From contig JAIYCB010000035.1 of the NCBI GenBank assembly GCA_027488215.1, positions 50,174-114,173 of the forward strand: a stretch of DNA of 64,000 bases. The letters are read 5' to 3'. Below the pieces are notes generated by a model that was given only the letters and a program-made list of their open reading frames with translations, made no database searches and had not been told where the DNA came from. Positions 37,833 through 47,599 of the stretch are shown here, piece after piece. Made by a program: the position numbers and the translations under genes. Each line of letters starts with the position of its first letter. The stretch's first letter is position 1. The DNA comes from Comamonadaceae bacterium (GTDB taxonomy: Bacteria > Pseudomonadota > Gammaproteobacteria > Burkholderiales > Burkholderiaceae_C).

Positions 37833-37920
37833 CTTTTCCAAGCCTGCACCATCCTCTGCTGGGACCCACCCCGTGGCCCCTACAAAAAAACAATCAACCC
37901 CTTCAACTGAAAGACCCCAC

Positions 37921-38907
37921 ATGACCTACCAAGCCCTGCACATTGAAAAAGACGACGCCGGTTACCGCTGCAACCTGAAGACGCTGGACGACAGCGCACT
38001 GCCCGAAGGTGATGTGACGGTGCAGGTGGACTACTCCACGATCAACTACAAGGATGGCCTGGCCATCACCGGCAAATCACCCGTGGTGCGCAAGTTCCCA
38101 CTCACACCCGGCATCGACCTGTCGGGCACGGTGACCGAGAGCCAGCACCCGCTGTTCAAGACAGGCGACAAAGTGGTGCTCAACGGCTGGGGCGTGGGTG
38201 AGAGCCACAGCGGCGGCCTGGCGCAAAAGGCGCGCCTCAAGGGTGACTGGCTGGTGAAACTGCCCAGCGCCTTCACACCGCGCCAAGCCATGGCCATTGG
38301 CACGGCGGGCTACACCGCCATGCTGTGCGTGATGGCGCTGCAAAAGCACGGCGTCACACCGGACAAGGGCGACATTTTGGTCACAGGCGCGGGCGGCGGC
38401 GTGGGCAGCGTGGCGATAGCGCTGCTGGCCAAGCTGGGCTACCGCGTCGTGGCCAGCACCGGCCGCCTGCAAGAAGCCGACTACCTGCGCCAGCTGGGCG
38501 CGGCCGACGTGATGGACCGCGCAGAGCTGTCTGCCCCCGGCAAACCGCTGGCCAAAGAGCGCTGGGCGGGCGTGGTCGACACCGTGGGCAGCCACACCCT
38601 GGCCAACGCCTGCGCCAGCACGAAATACGGCGGTGTGGTCACCGCCTGCGGCTTGGCCCAGGGCATGGACTTTCCGTCCAGCGTGGCGCCTTTCATCTTG
38701 CGCGGCGTAACGCTGGCGGGCATTGACAGCGTGATGGCCCCGCGTGCCGTGCGCGAAGCCGCTTGGGCACGTTTGGCTCAAGACCTGGACACCGCGCAGC
38801 TGGAGCTCATGACGCGTGAAGTGGGCTTGACCGATGCCATCGGTCTGGGCGCAGAAATTTTGGCGGGTCAGGTGCGCGGTCGGGTGGTGGTGAACGTCAA
38901 CCGCTGA
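37921..38907 (+). CDS. acuI: Acrylyl-CoA reductase (NADPH) family MDR oxidoreductase
   Basis: [87 protein letters not shown]. Confidence 0.9.
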   Translation: MTYQALHIEKDDAGYRCNLKTLDDSALPEGDVTVQVDYSTINYKDGLAITGKSPVVRKFPLTPGIDLSGTVTESQHPLFKTGDKVVLNGWGVGESHSGGLAQKARLKGDWLVKLPSAFTPRQAMAIGTAGYTAMLCVMALQKHGVTPDKGDILVTGAGGGVGSVAIALLAKLGYRVVASTGRLQEADYLRQLGAADVMDRAELSAPGKPLAKERWAGVVDTVGSHTLANACASTKYGGVVTACGLAQGMDFPSSVAPFILRGVTLAGIDSVMAPRAVREAAWARLAQDLDTAQLELMTREVGLTDAIGLGAEILAGQVRGRVVVNVNR

Positions 38908-38908
38908 A

Positions 38909-38928
38909 GGGCTCTTTCAAAAGAGCCC
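38909..38928. terminator. Hairpin between convergent genes (putative terminator)
   Basis: gggctctt tcaa aagagccc. Confidence 0.5.
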
Positions 38929-38952
38929 CTCACCGATCGCAGGCACGGCCGC

Positions 38953-41403
38953 TCAAGCCACCCGGCCCAAGGCGCGCAGCACTTTCTCTGGCGTGATCGG
39001 TTGAGACCAAAGCTCCGCCTTGAACGGTGCCAAGGCGTCGTTGATCGCGTTCATGACCGCAGCAGGTGCCCCGGCCGTGCCTGCTTCGCCTGCACCTTTG
39101 GCCCCCAGCTGGCTGCTGCGCGTGGGTGTCTGCACATGCGCCACCTCGATGTCGGGCATTTCGCCGCTCATGGGAACCAAGTAATCGGCCATGTTGGCGT
39201 TGCGCATAAGCCCTTCATCGTCGTACAGGCACTCTTCAAACAGCGCGCCGCCGATGCCCTGCACAATCGCACCGCGAATCTGCTCGTCCACGAGTTTGGG
39301 GTTGAGAACGCGGCCGCAATCCTCGACCGCCCAGTGTTTGAGCAGCTTCACAAAACCGGTGTCCGGGTCCACTTCAACATAAGAGGCCTGCACACCATTG
39401 GTGAAGATGAAGGGGTAGTCGCGCTGCGCATAGTGGCGCGTCACCATCAGCTCCGGCGTGAAGTCATTGGGTAAAAGATCCGAACGGAAGTAGGCAATGC
39501 GGCCGAGTTCAGCAAAGTCCAGTACCGACTCGAGCGTCTGGGCGTCCACCACATGGCCACGGCGCACGGTCAATTCGGCCTCGCTGCGCTTGAGGATGAC
39601 CGCGGCCAATTTGAGGATGTTGGCGCGCAGTGCTTGGGAGGCCAACAAAACAGCCTCACCGCCCACACCCGCACCGCGCGAGGCCCAGGTGCCCCCGCCA
39701 TAAGGCGTTACATCGGTGTCGCTCATGATGAGTCGCACTTTTTCAAGATCAACACCGACACCGTCCGCCGAAATCTGTCGGTAAATGCCGTCATTGCCCT
39801 GGCCTTGCTCGCCAACACTCACGCTCACGCTGATGGCCCCCGAGGGGTCCAGACGGATGGTGCAACCGTCCTGAGAAGCGATGCGCGCGCCACCCACCCC
39901 ATAAAAGGCCGCACTCGGGTTGGTCAGTTCAATCAGCGTAGCAAAGCCAATACCGCGGTATATGCCTTGTTCACGCAACTGAGCGATCTCCGCCTTGAGA
40001 CGTGGGTAATCCATCATCTTCTCGATTTTGCTCAGGCAGGCCTCATGGGACAAGATTTCGAGCTTGATACCGCTGGCCCCTGAGGTGGGATAATCGTCAT
40101 CGGGAATCACGTTCTTCTTGCGAAACTCAAGCGGGTCCATGCCGATGGCTCGCGCCGCTTGGTCGACCAAACCTTCGGTCACGGCACAGGCGATGGGGTG
40201 GCCCACCCCGCGGTACTGGCAAGTGGGCGTCTTGTTTTGGAAAACCACATCCAAATGCGCCCTGTAGTTGGCGTGTTTGTAGGGGCCACCCACGAGATTG
40301 ACCACCTGATTGCCCTCGATCGCGCTGGTGCGCGGGAACATGGAATACGGACCAATGCCCGTCAGGTCATTCATCTCGAAAGCGAGGATCTCTCCGCTCT
40401 TGCTGGCCGCAATGCGCGCCTTGACCAGGTGGTGACGCGCATGGATGTCGCTGGTGAAACTCTCGATGCGATCAGCCACAAATTTAACCGGGCGTCGGCA
40501 CATCATCGACAAGGCCACAGTGGCAAAGTCATCCGGATAAGCATGCACCTTGATGCCAAAGGAGCCGCCCACGTCCTTGCAAATCACCCGCACTGCGTGC
40601 TCTGGCAGGTCAAACTGCCTGGCGTACAGGTCCTGCATCATGTGCGGTGCCTGGAAAGAGTGGTACACGGTGAGCTTCTGATCGGCCACGTTCCAATCGG
40701 CAATCTGGCAACGGGGCTCCAGTGTGACGCCCGTGTGTCGCCCGAACTCAAAGGTGGTTTCAACCACCGCATCGGCCTTGGAAAAAGCCTCGTCAACCTG
40801 ACCCACATTCAGCTTGCGGGTAAAACACAGGTTGTCACCCAGTTCCGGATGGATGAGTGGCGTCGCAGGGTCGAGTGCGGTCTCCATGTCCACCACAGCT
40901 GGCAGTTGTTCGATCTCGACGTGGATGAGTTGCAGCGCGTCCTCGGCCTGCTCACGTGTTTCTGCAACGATGGCCACCACCGGCTCACCCTGCCAACAGG
41001 CACGGTCCAGGGCCAAGGGGTACTGCGGTGCCGATTTCATGCCCGCCAGATGGCCCAAAACCGCCACCCATGGCTTGCACACTTTGGCCAGATCATGGCC
41101 ATCAGCGACCAAAATCACCCCGGGCATGCTTCGCGCAGCGGCGGCATCAATGCGGGTGATCTTGCAATGCGCGACAGGACTGCGCCAATAAACGACATGG
41201 GCCATGCGAGGCAGTTCAATGTCGTCGATGTAAGTGCCCTGACCTTGCACCAATTTGCGGGCACTGGGGCGTTCAACACTTTGGCCAATGTAGCGGGGGT
41301 CTTCTGTCAAGGCATGCAAAGGCTTTTCTTCGTGGCTGACTTTGGGCGCTTCTTGCACATCGGGGCCTGCTTGACCCAATACGTTCTGTGTGGTGGTGTT
41401 CAT
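38953..41403 (-). CDS. Xanthine dehydrogenase/CO-dehydrogenase family molybdopterin-binding large subunit (form II CoxL-like)
   Basis: Molybdopterin hydroxylase architecture; active-site region TPTCQYRGVGHPIACAVTEGLVDQAARAIGMDPLEFRKKN; terminal LGAKGAGEAGTAGAPAAVMNAINDAL. Confidence 0.9.
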   Translation of the reverse strand: MNTTTQNVLGQAGPDVQEAPKVSHEEKPLHALTEDPRYIGQSVERPSARKLVQGQGTYIDDIELPRMAHVVYWRSPVAHCKITRIDAAAARSMPGVILVADGHDLAKVCKPWVAVLGHLAGMKSAPQYPLALDRACWQGEPVVAIVAETREQAEDALQLIHVEIEQLPAVVDMETALDPATPLIHPELGDNLCFTRKLNVGQVDEAFSKADAVVETTFEFGRHTGVTLEPRCQIADWNVADQKLTVYHSFQAPHMMQDLYARQFDLPEHAVRVICKDVGGSFGIKVHAYPDDFATVALSMMCRRPVKFVADRIESFTSDIHARHHLVKARIAASKSGEILAFEMNDLTGIGPYSMFPRTSAIEGNQVVNLVGGPYKHANYRAHLDVVFQNKTPTCQYRGVGHPIACAVTEGLVDQAARAIGMDPLEFRKKNVIPDDDYPTSGASGIKLEILSHEACLSKIEKMMDYPRLKAEIAQLREQGIYRGIGFATLIELTNPSAAFYGVGGARIASQDGCTIRLDPSGAISVSVSVGEQGQGNDGIYRQISADGVGVDLEKVRLIMSDTDVTPYGGGTWASRGAGVGGEAVLLASQALRANILKLAAVILKRSEAELTVRRGHVVDAQTLESVLDFAELGRIAYFRSDLLPNDFTPELMVTRHYAQRDYPFIFTNGVQASYVEVDPDTGFVKLLKHWAVEDCGRVLNPKLVDEQIRGAIVQGIGGALFEECLYDDEGLMRNANMADYLVPMSGEMPDIEVAHVQTPTRSSQLGAKGAGEAGTAGAPAAVMNAINDALAPFKAELWSQPITPEKVLRALGRVA

Positions 41404-41912
41404 GCGCTCACCTTTTGGGATGGACGGCTGGACGCATTCTTAGCGCGCTCGGCCAAGGTTTCGCAAATGGCATCAACAATGGCGTGGTAGCCGGTGCAGC
41501 GGCAATAGTTGCCGCTCATCCACTCACGCACTTCTTCCCGTGTCGCATCGGGTTTGGCTTCCAGCAGCTCCTTGGCCGCCATCACCATGCCCGGTGTACA
41601 AAACCCGCACTGCAGGGCGTTGTTCCTCACAAAGGCCTCCTGCAGATCACGCACATCGCCATCGGCACTGAGGCCTTCGATTGTGCGAACCTTGCCACCC
41701 TGAGTTTGAACGGCCAGCGTCAGGCAACCGCGAACGATACGTCCATCCACCTCGACGGTGCATGCGCCACAAACACCGTGTTCGCAACCCAAGTGTGAGC
41801 CTTTGAGACCCAGTTCGTTTCGGATGAAGTCCACCAGGTGCTGGCGTGGTGCCACGCTGCGAACTTGCGCTTGACCGTTGACTTCGACGTGAAGCGTATG
41901 AAGAGATGTCAT
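41400..41912 (-). CDS. 2Fe-2S subunit of molybdenum hydroxylase (CoxS-like)
   Basis: GSHLGCEHGVCGACTVEVDGRIVRGCL, QCGFCTPGMVMAAKELL, SGNYCRCTGYHAIVDAI. Confidence 0.95.
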   Translation of the reverse strand: MTSLHTLHVEVNGQAQVRSVAPRQHLVDFIRNELGLKGSHLGCEHGVCGACTVEVDGRIVRGCLTLAVQTQGGKVRTIEGLSADGDVRDLQEAFVRNNALQCGFCTPGMVMAAKELLEAKPDATREEVREWMSGNYCRCTGYHAIVDAICETLAERAKNASSRPSQKVSA

Positions 41913-41931
41913 GAGATTCTCCCTGTATGGA

Positions 41932-42807
41932 TCAGGCAGCGATTGCGCTGCGGCTGGCATGAGCAGCCAATAGCAAGCGCCGCGCCAGTACGGTGGCCAA
42001 ATGCCGTTTGGTTTCGGGGCTGTGGGTCAGATCGGGAAGGGGGTCGAGTTCGGCCTTGAGCGAAGCCACCGCAATCTCCACCGTTGCAGAATCGAGTGTC
42101 TTTCCAACAAGCAAGGCCTCAGTTCGGCGTGCACGCCAAGGGATCGCACCAATGCCCAGGAAAGCCAGATTCACACGCTGTGCCACCGTGCCCGTGAAGC
42201 TGGCCGCCACAGCCAAACCTGCTACCGCGTAATCGCCATGGCGCCGTGCCAGTTCATCGAAAGCAAACCAGTCGGCCTGGCCTGCCATGGGCACATCGGC
42301 CCCCACAACGACTTCATCGGGCGCAAGGGCTGTCGTGTACAGGTCCATGAAAAAATCAGTGGCCGAAATCTTGCGATGGCCTTTGGGACTTTGCAGATGA
42401 ATCTGGCCATCCATCGCGCAAAGGCAACATGGCCATTCCGCAGCAGGGTCCCCATAAGCAATCGATCCGCCCCAGGTGCCTGAATTGCGAATTGCTCGGT
42501 GGGCGATGTGTGGTGCGGCCATGGCCAGCATCGGAGCATGTTGGCTGACCAGAGGGCTGTTTTCAATTTCAGTGTGCGTGGTCAGCGCGCCAATGTAGAG
42601 GCGGTCGCCCTCCTGGCGAATGCCCCGCAGCTCATTCAGTCCGGTGATGTCAATCACCAGTTTCGGTTCGGACAAGCGCATGTTCAGCGTGGCCAGCAGG
42701 GTCTGTCCACCCGCCAAAATTCGGGCGTCATCCCCGTGGGTTTGAAGCAACTCGAAGAGCTCTGCCATCGCGGCGGGCTTGAGGTAATCAAATGCAGCGG
42801 ATTTCAC
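41932..42807 (-). CDS. FAD-binding subunit of molybdenum hydroxylase (CoxM-like; GTG start likely)
   Basis: VKSAAFDYLKPAAMAELFELLQTHGDDARILAGGQTLLATLNMRLSEPKLVIDITGL..., GSIAYGDPAAEW. Confidence 0.93.
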   Translation of the reverse strand: MKSAAFDYLKPAAMAELFELLQTHGDDARILAGGQTLLATLNMRLSEPKLVIDITGLNELRGIRQEGDRLYIGALTTHTEIENSPLVSQHAPMLAMAAPHIAHRAIRNSGTWGGSIAYGDPAAEWPCCLCAMDGQIHLQSPKGHRKISATDFFMDLYTTALAPDEVVVGADVPMAGQADWFAFDELARRHGDYAVAGLAVAASFTGTVAQRVNLAFLGIGAIPWRARRTEALLVGKTLDSATVEIAVASLKAELDPLPDLTHSPETKRHLATVLARRLLLAAHASRSAIAA

Positions 42808-42857
42808 GGTTGATCTTCCAGTTTTTCTGTTGAATATCAGCAGGACGATGCACGGCT

Positions 42858-43526
42858 TTAGAGCTTGGCACCCAACCACACGCCAACGGCCGTGGCCAAC
42901 ACGCCCAAGGCAAACCATTTCACACGCAACCACTCCATTTTGTCTGGCGATTGGCTGCTGGTCGGCGGAGCAACAGCCGCTCCAACCACCGTCAAATCTG
43001 CGCCTTGCGCCTGGGCGCCCCGTGGGTTCACTTGGCTCGCTTCAGGTGTCTCAGACGCTGTCAGTGGTTTATCGGCATTTGGTTGGGCCGGCGCAAGGTG
43101 GGACTGGAAGGCATTGAAAAACTGATCCGCCATCTGCTTGGCAGCCCCATCAATCATGCGGCCTCCAACCAAGCCCAGCTTCCCCGCCACCGAGGCCTGA
43201 ACCGTGTAGCGCAAACGCGTGTTCTCGCCTTCATCGCTGAGCGTGACCTGCGAGCGACCACGGGCCATACCGGCTGCACCGCCAGATCCTTCGAAAGTCA
43301 TGGCGCAACTTTCGGCCTCGACCACGTCGCTCATCAAAATTCGACCGCTGAAAGTGGCACGAACAGGTCCCACCTTGACCAGCATGCGAGCTGTTTTTTC
43401 AAGAGGGCTCACCTGCTCTACAGACTCGCAGCCAGGAATACAAGCCGTCAGGACAGCCGGATCATTGAGCGCCATCCAAACACGCGTTCGAGCCGCGTTA
43501 ATCACAACGTCACCAGTCAATTCCAT
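42858..43526 (-). CDS. CoxG-like SRPBCC protein with C-terminal membrane anchor
   Basis: MELTGDVVINAARTRVWMALNDPAVLTACIPGCESVE..., VGPVRATFSGRI; C-terminal WFALGVLATAVGVWLGAKL TM segment. Confidence 0.9.
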   Translation of the reverse strand: MELTGDVVINAARTRVWMALNDPAVLTACIPGCESVEQVSPLEKTARMLVKVGPVRATFSGRILMSDVVEAESCAMTFEGSGGAAGMARGRSQVTLSDEGENTRLRYTVQASVAGKLGLVGGRMIDGAAKQMADQFFNAFQSHLAPAQPNADKPLTASETPEASQVNPRGAQAQGADLTVVGAAVAPPTSSQSPDKMEWLRVKWFALGVLATAVGVWLGAKL

Positions 43527-43612
43527 GGGAGTTTCTTTGGGGTTTTCACGGGGTTGAATTGTTTACCATGCGTTCAATAATCGTATTCCAAATTGACCAT
43601 ACGGTAAATAGC

Positions 43613-44365
43613 ATGCCCATACAGACAAACCCTGATCGGGCGCGTGCCCCCACCAAAGGGTTCGCTACCGAGCCTCCCCGAATGCGGCGGAGATTGGGTG
43701 TTGCCGAGCGTGAGCGACAAATCTTGGACAGTGCCATCGGATTTTTTGCACAAAATGGGTTCAACGCCCAGCTGCGGGATTTAGGCCGCAGCATCGGTGT
43801 GACACATGCCCTTCTGTACCATTACTTCCCCACCAAACAAGCCTTGATTGACCGGGTTTATCTGGAGATGTTCGAAGGCCGTTGGAATCCCAATTGGGAA
43901 ATTTTGCTGGATGATCCCCAGAAAACGCCTGAAGAAAAACTCACCGGCTTTTACGACGATTACATCAACTCGGCGCTGAACCGAGAGTTCACACGAATCT
44001 TAGTGTTCTCGGGCCTTTCCGATCACGCCATCACCGACCGTTTCTTTTCGCTTCTTCGCCAGCGCCTATTCCCTCGCTTGATCCGCGAGACCCGACGCTT
44101 TCGCGGGGTGACCAGCCGAGCCAAGGCCAGCGAGCGCGAGTTGGAGTTGCTGATGGGACTGCATGGCGGCTTCTTTTACATCACCATGCGGCGCTGGATT
44201 TACGGCCAAGGCGTAGCCAACGATCAAGCCCCAGAGCGTTTTAGCCATTCGCTTGTGCGTGACCGCGTGCGAGGCTATCTCTTGGCCAGTCAATCATTGT
44301 TCGCTCAAGCCAATACTTCGACAGCCTCTAAAACCAGTGGCCGCAAAGTGAAACTGAATCAATGA
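43613..44365 (+). CDS. TetR/AcrR family transcriptional regulator
   Basis: RERQILDSAIGFFAQNGFNAQLRDLGRSIGVTHALLYHYFPTKQALIDRVY. Confidence 0.9.
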   Translation: MPIQTNPDRARAPTKGFATEPPRMRRRLGVAERERQILDSAIGFFAQNGFNAQLRDLGRSIGVTHALLYHYFPTKQALIDRVYLEMFEGRWNPNWEILLDDPQKTPEEKLTGFYDDYINSALNREFTRILVFSGLSDHAITDRFFSLLRQRLFPRLIRETRRFRGVTSRAKASERELELLMGLHGGFFYITMRRWIYGQGVANDQAPERFSHSLVRDRVRGYLLASQSLFAQANTSTASKTSGRKVKLNQ

Positions 44366-44451
44366 AAAATTTTTCACCCCGCTGCGGCCTAACGGTTGCG
44401 GCTTTTACAGCGCGGCAATGGACTGCCGCCATTCAACCAAAAGGAGAACGC

Positions 44452-45522
44452 ATGAAACTCAACAAGTTGGCCCTTTCCGGGTTGATCGCGCTCGGTTGCG
44501 CAACTGCCGCCAGCACTGCAGTCGCCCAACAGCGCATCAACGTCAACATCGGTGCAAGCCATCCGACCACCAACATCTGGGCCTACGCCATGAAAGAGGT
44601 GTTCCAGCCAGAAGTGGACCGTCTGCTCAAGGAAGGAGGCGGCAAGTATGAAGTCCGCTGGCGTGAGAATTACGGCGGAACGCTGTACAAGTTTTCTGAA
44701 ACACGCGCTGCCGTGAAAGACGGCATTGTGGATGTGGGCATGGTCGGTACCGTCTGGGAAAACTCTGCCATGCCTTTGCAGAACGTCACCTATTTCACGC
44801 CGTTTGCCACCACCAATCACGAAATGCTGATCAGCATTTTCGACAAGCTCAACGACACCCACCCAGCGCTCAAGGCCAGCTGGACTGCGCAAAACATGGT
44901 GCCTTTGTCGTCGCTCATCACCGACAGCTACGACATCTACGCAAACTTCCCCGTGACCAACATGGCTTCGCTGCAAAACAAGAAGATCCATGCGCCGGGC
45001 ACTTCCGCCAACTGGATGCGCGACACCGGCGCCACGCCGGTTGAGGGCGCTCTGACCACTTACTACACCAACATTCAAACGGGTGTGACCCAAGGCGCTC
45101 TGAGTTTTGCCAGCGGCATCGGTCCTGCTCGTGTCTACGAAGTGGCCAAATATCTGACACGCGTGGATGTGGGCGCCATGTACTTCGGCAGCGTTGCGGC
45201 CAACAAAAGCTTCTTTGACAAATTACCCAAAGAAGTTCAAGAAGCCTTCATCAAGGCTGGCAAGTCCGCATCGGTCGCCCATGGCAAACATGTCACCGCC
45301 TCCGCGGTGAAGGCCATGGAAACCATGCGCGCCGCCGGCCTGCAGGTGAGCGATCTTCCAGCCGCTGAGCGTGCCAAGTGGATCAACGGCCTGCCCGACA
45401 TCGTCACCCCATGGTTGCAGACCACGGGCGATGCAGGCAAGTCCGTGCTCCGCGCTTACTTTGACGAATTGCGCGCGCGTGGCGTGAAGCCCCTGCGTGA
45501 CTGGGACAAAGCAGCCCGCTGA
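44452..45522 (+). CDS. TRAP transporter substrate-binding protein (DctP family)
   Basis: Signal peptide; RINVNIGASHPTTNIWAYAMKEVFQPEVDRLLKE..., followed by small and large permeases. Confidence 0.9.
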   Translation: MKLNKLALSGLIALGCATAASTAVAQQRINVNIGASHPTTNIWAYAMKEVFQPEVDRLLKEGGGKYEVRWRENYGGTLYKFSETRAAVKDGIVDVGMVGTVWENSAMPLQNVTYFTPFATTNHEMLISIFDKLNDTHPALKASWTAQNMVPLSSLITDSYDIYANFPVTNMASLQNKKIHAPGTSANWMRDTGATPVEGALTTYYTNIQTGVTQGALSFASGIGPARVYEVAKYLTRVDVGAMYFGSVAANKSFFDKLPKEVQEAFIKAGKSASVAHGKHVTASAVKAMETMRAAGLQVSDLPAAERAKWINGLPDIVTPWLQTTGDAGKSVLRAYFDELRARGVKPLRDWDKAAR

Positions 45523-45611
45523 CCCACCACTTATCGCGTTGATGGCTGCAGGGCCTGTCATGTGTTGAACACCCTGCAGACCATCTTTGTCATTCATTCG
45601 AGGAGCCGATC

Positions 45612-46178
45612 TTGCATGCCGATCCCCACACAGAAACACCTACGCCGCAAAGGCATCCCTTGGACTTTCCAGCCAACATGCTTGCATCTATTGGCACCGT
45701 CTGGATTTTCCTGATCATGGCGCTGGTGGTCGCTGATGTGGTGGGCCGCAATTTTCTGGATCGACCCATCACAGGTGTGGCGGAGTTTTCATCTCGCTCG
45801 GTTGGCGCCATTGTTTTTCTTCAACTGGCCGCCGCCGTTTGCAGCAGCCGGATGACACGCAGCGACTTTTTGCTCAACCTGATCGGCAAGCGTTCTCCCA
45901 AAGGCGTCATGGCACTCAATGTCTTCAATGCCCTGGTGGGTGCCTCGCTGTTTGCAGCCTTGGCCTGGTTTGGCTGGTCTGAATTCAGCAATTCCTGGAC
46001 AAGCAACGAGTTTTACGGCGTGCAGGGTGTCTACAGCGTCCCAGCCTGGCCATTTCGTGCGCTGCTGGTTGCAGGCTCGGCCGCAGGGGCGTTGTGCTAT
46101 TTGATGTGCATCCCCGGCATCTTGAAACAACAAGGATCCACAGTTCAGGCTGACGATCCCCTGGGGAGTGGCGTATGA
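45612..46178 (+). CDS. TRAP transporter small permease (DctQ; TTG start likely)
   Basis: Four TM segments, VADVVGRNFLDRPITGVAEFSSRSVGAIVFLQLAAAV; cgaggagc RBS before TTG; overlaps dctM start. Confidence 0.88.
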   Translation: MHADPHTETPTPQRHPLDFPANMLASIGTVWIFLIMALVVADVVGRNFLDRPITGVAEFSSRSVGAIVFLQLAAAVCSSRMTRSDFLLNLIGKRSPKGVMALNVFNALVGASLFAALAWFGWSEFSNSWTSNEFYGVQGVYSVPAWPFRALLVAGSAAGALCYLMCIPGILKQQGSTVQADDPLGSGV

Positions 46179-47503
46179 GCGATTTGGGTATGGGCGGTCT
46201 GCTCATTGGCGTACTGGTCATTCTGGTACTGCTTGGCGTGCACATTGGCGTGGCTTTGCTGGCGGTCGGCTTTGCAGGCGTCTGGCTGGTGCGAGACAAC
46301 CTCGACATGGCCATCAAACTTTTTTACATGGCGGCCTACAACGGTGTGGCCGACTATGTCTTTGCGACCATTCCGCTGTTTGTGCTGATGGGGCTGCTGG
46401 TGAGCATTTCCAACGTCGGCAAGGACACGTTCACGGTCGCAGAAGTTCTCCTTCGCAAGCTCCAAGGCGGCCTCGGTGTGGCCACTGTGGCCGCCAACAC
46501 GGTGTTTGCAGCGGTGACAGGGGTTTCCATCGCATCGGCTGCGGTATTCACCCGGGTGGCCGTGCCCGAAATGGTGAAACACGGTTACCGCACCACCTTT
46601 GCCACGGGCACCGTGGCTGGAAGCTCAGTGCTGGGGATGATGATCCCGCCCAGCCTGCTGATGATCATTTACGGCGTCTTGGCTGAACAATCCATTGGCA
46701 AATTGTTTGTGGCAGGCGTCATTCCGGGCTTCTTGCTGGCCATCGTCTTCGCCGCGATGATCATGCTGATGGCGCGGTTCACGCCGGGCCAGGTCTTTGA
46801 CCCTCAACACCAATCTCAGATGATGCGAGGACGGCAGATCGAAGTGACATTGACCGGGCTGCAGATGGTCAACAAACTGGTGCCCATTGCTGCGTTGGTG
46901 GTGTTGGTGCTGGGGGGCCTGTACAGTGGCTTTTTCACACCCACCGAGGCTGGTGGTGTGGGTGCGTTTGGCGCACTGGTCATTGCCTTGATGCGGCGCT
47001 CTTTGGGACAAGGCAAGCTTTGGCAGGTTCTGCACGAAACCGGCAGCGTGTCTTGCACCATCTTGATTCTGTTGGTCGCGGCCAGCTTTTACAGCCGCAT
47101 GCTCAGTGTGGCGGGTGTGCCTGTCGCCATCAGCGATCTGGTGCGTGACGCAGGTCTGGGGCCATATGGATTTCTGACCTTGTACATCGGAATCGTGCTG
47201 CTGCTGGGGATGATTTTGGACTCCAGCTCCATTTTGTTGATCATGACGCCGGTGGCAGCGCCCATCGCCAGCAGCTTCGGTTTTGACCTGATCCATTTCG
47301 GCGTCATCACGGTGCTGGCTGTCGAAATGGGCTTGCTGACACCCCCCTTCGGGATCTCGGTGTTCACGGTCAAGTCCACCTTGAACGATCCCAATATTTC
47401 AGTAGAAAGCATCTTTGCCGGATGCATGCCATTTCTCGGGGCAATGTTGGCCGTGTTGATCTTGGTCTGCGCCTTTCCGGTGTTGTCCTTAGCGCTGATT
47501 TGA
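46175..47503 (+). CDS. TRAP transporter large permease (DctM)
   Basis: VATVAANTVFAAVTGVSIASAAVFTRVAVPEMVKHGYRTTFATGTVAGSSVLGMMIPPSLLMIIYG. Confidence 0.95.
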   Translation: MSDLGMGGLLIGVLVILVLLGVHIGVALLAVGFAGVWLVRDNLDMAIKLFYMAAYNGVADYVFATIPLFVLMGLLVSISNVGKDTFTVAEVLLRKLQGGLGVATVAANTVFAAVTGVSIASAAVFTRVAVPEMVKHGYRTTFATGTVAGSSVLGMMIPPSLLMIIYGVLAEQSIGKLFVAGVIPGFLLAIVFAAMIMLMARFTPGQVFDPQHQSQMMRGRQIEVTLTGLQMVNKLVPIAALVVLVLGGLYSGFFTPTEAGGVGAFGALVIALMRRSLGQGKLWQVLHETGSVSCTILILLVAASFYSRMLSVAGVPVAISDLVRDAGLGPYGFLTLYIGIVLLLGMILDSSSILLIMTPVAAPIASSFGFDLIHFGVITVLAVEMGLLTPPFGISVFTVKSTLNDPNISVESIFAGCMPFLGAMLAVLILVCAFPVLSLALI

Positions 47504-47599
47504 AGGTGGCTCCTGCACCGCGAGCTCCACGTCAAAATCACCAATTGACGAGGTCCTGGCTGCGTAAGCGGTTAGGCGGATGGTGATCAAGGCTACCGC

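Noticed and set aside
38953-43526. Calling the cluster a true aerobic CO dehydrogenase
   Set aside because: The form I AYxCSFR active-site motif is absent and the expected coxDEF genes are not adjacent; annotated only as form II-like.
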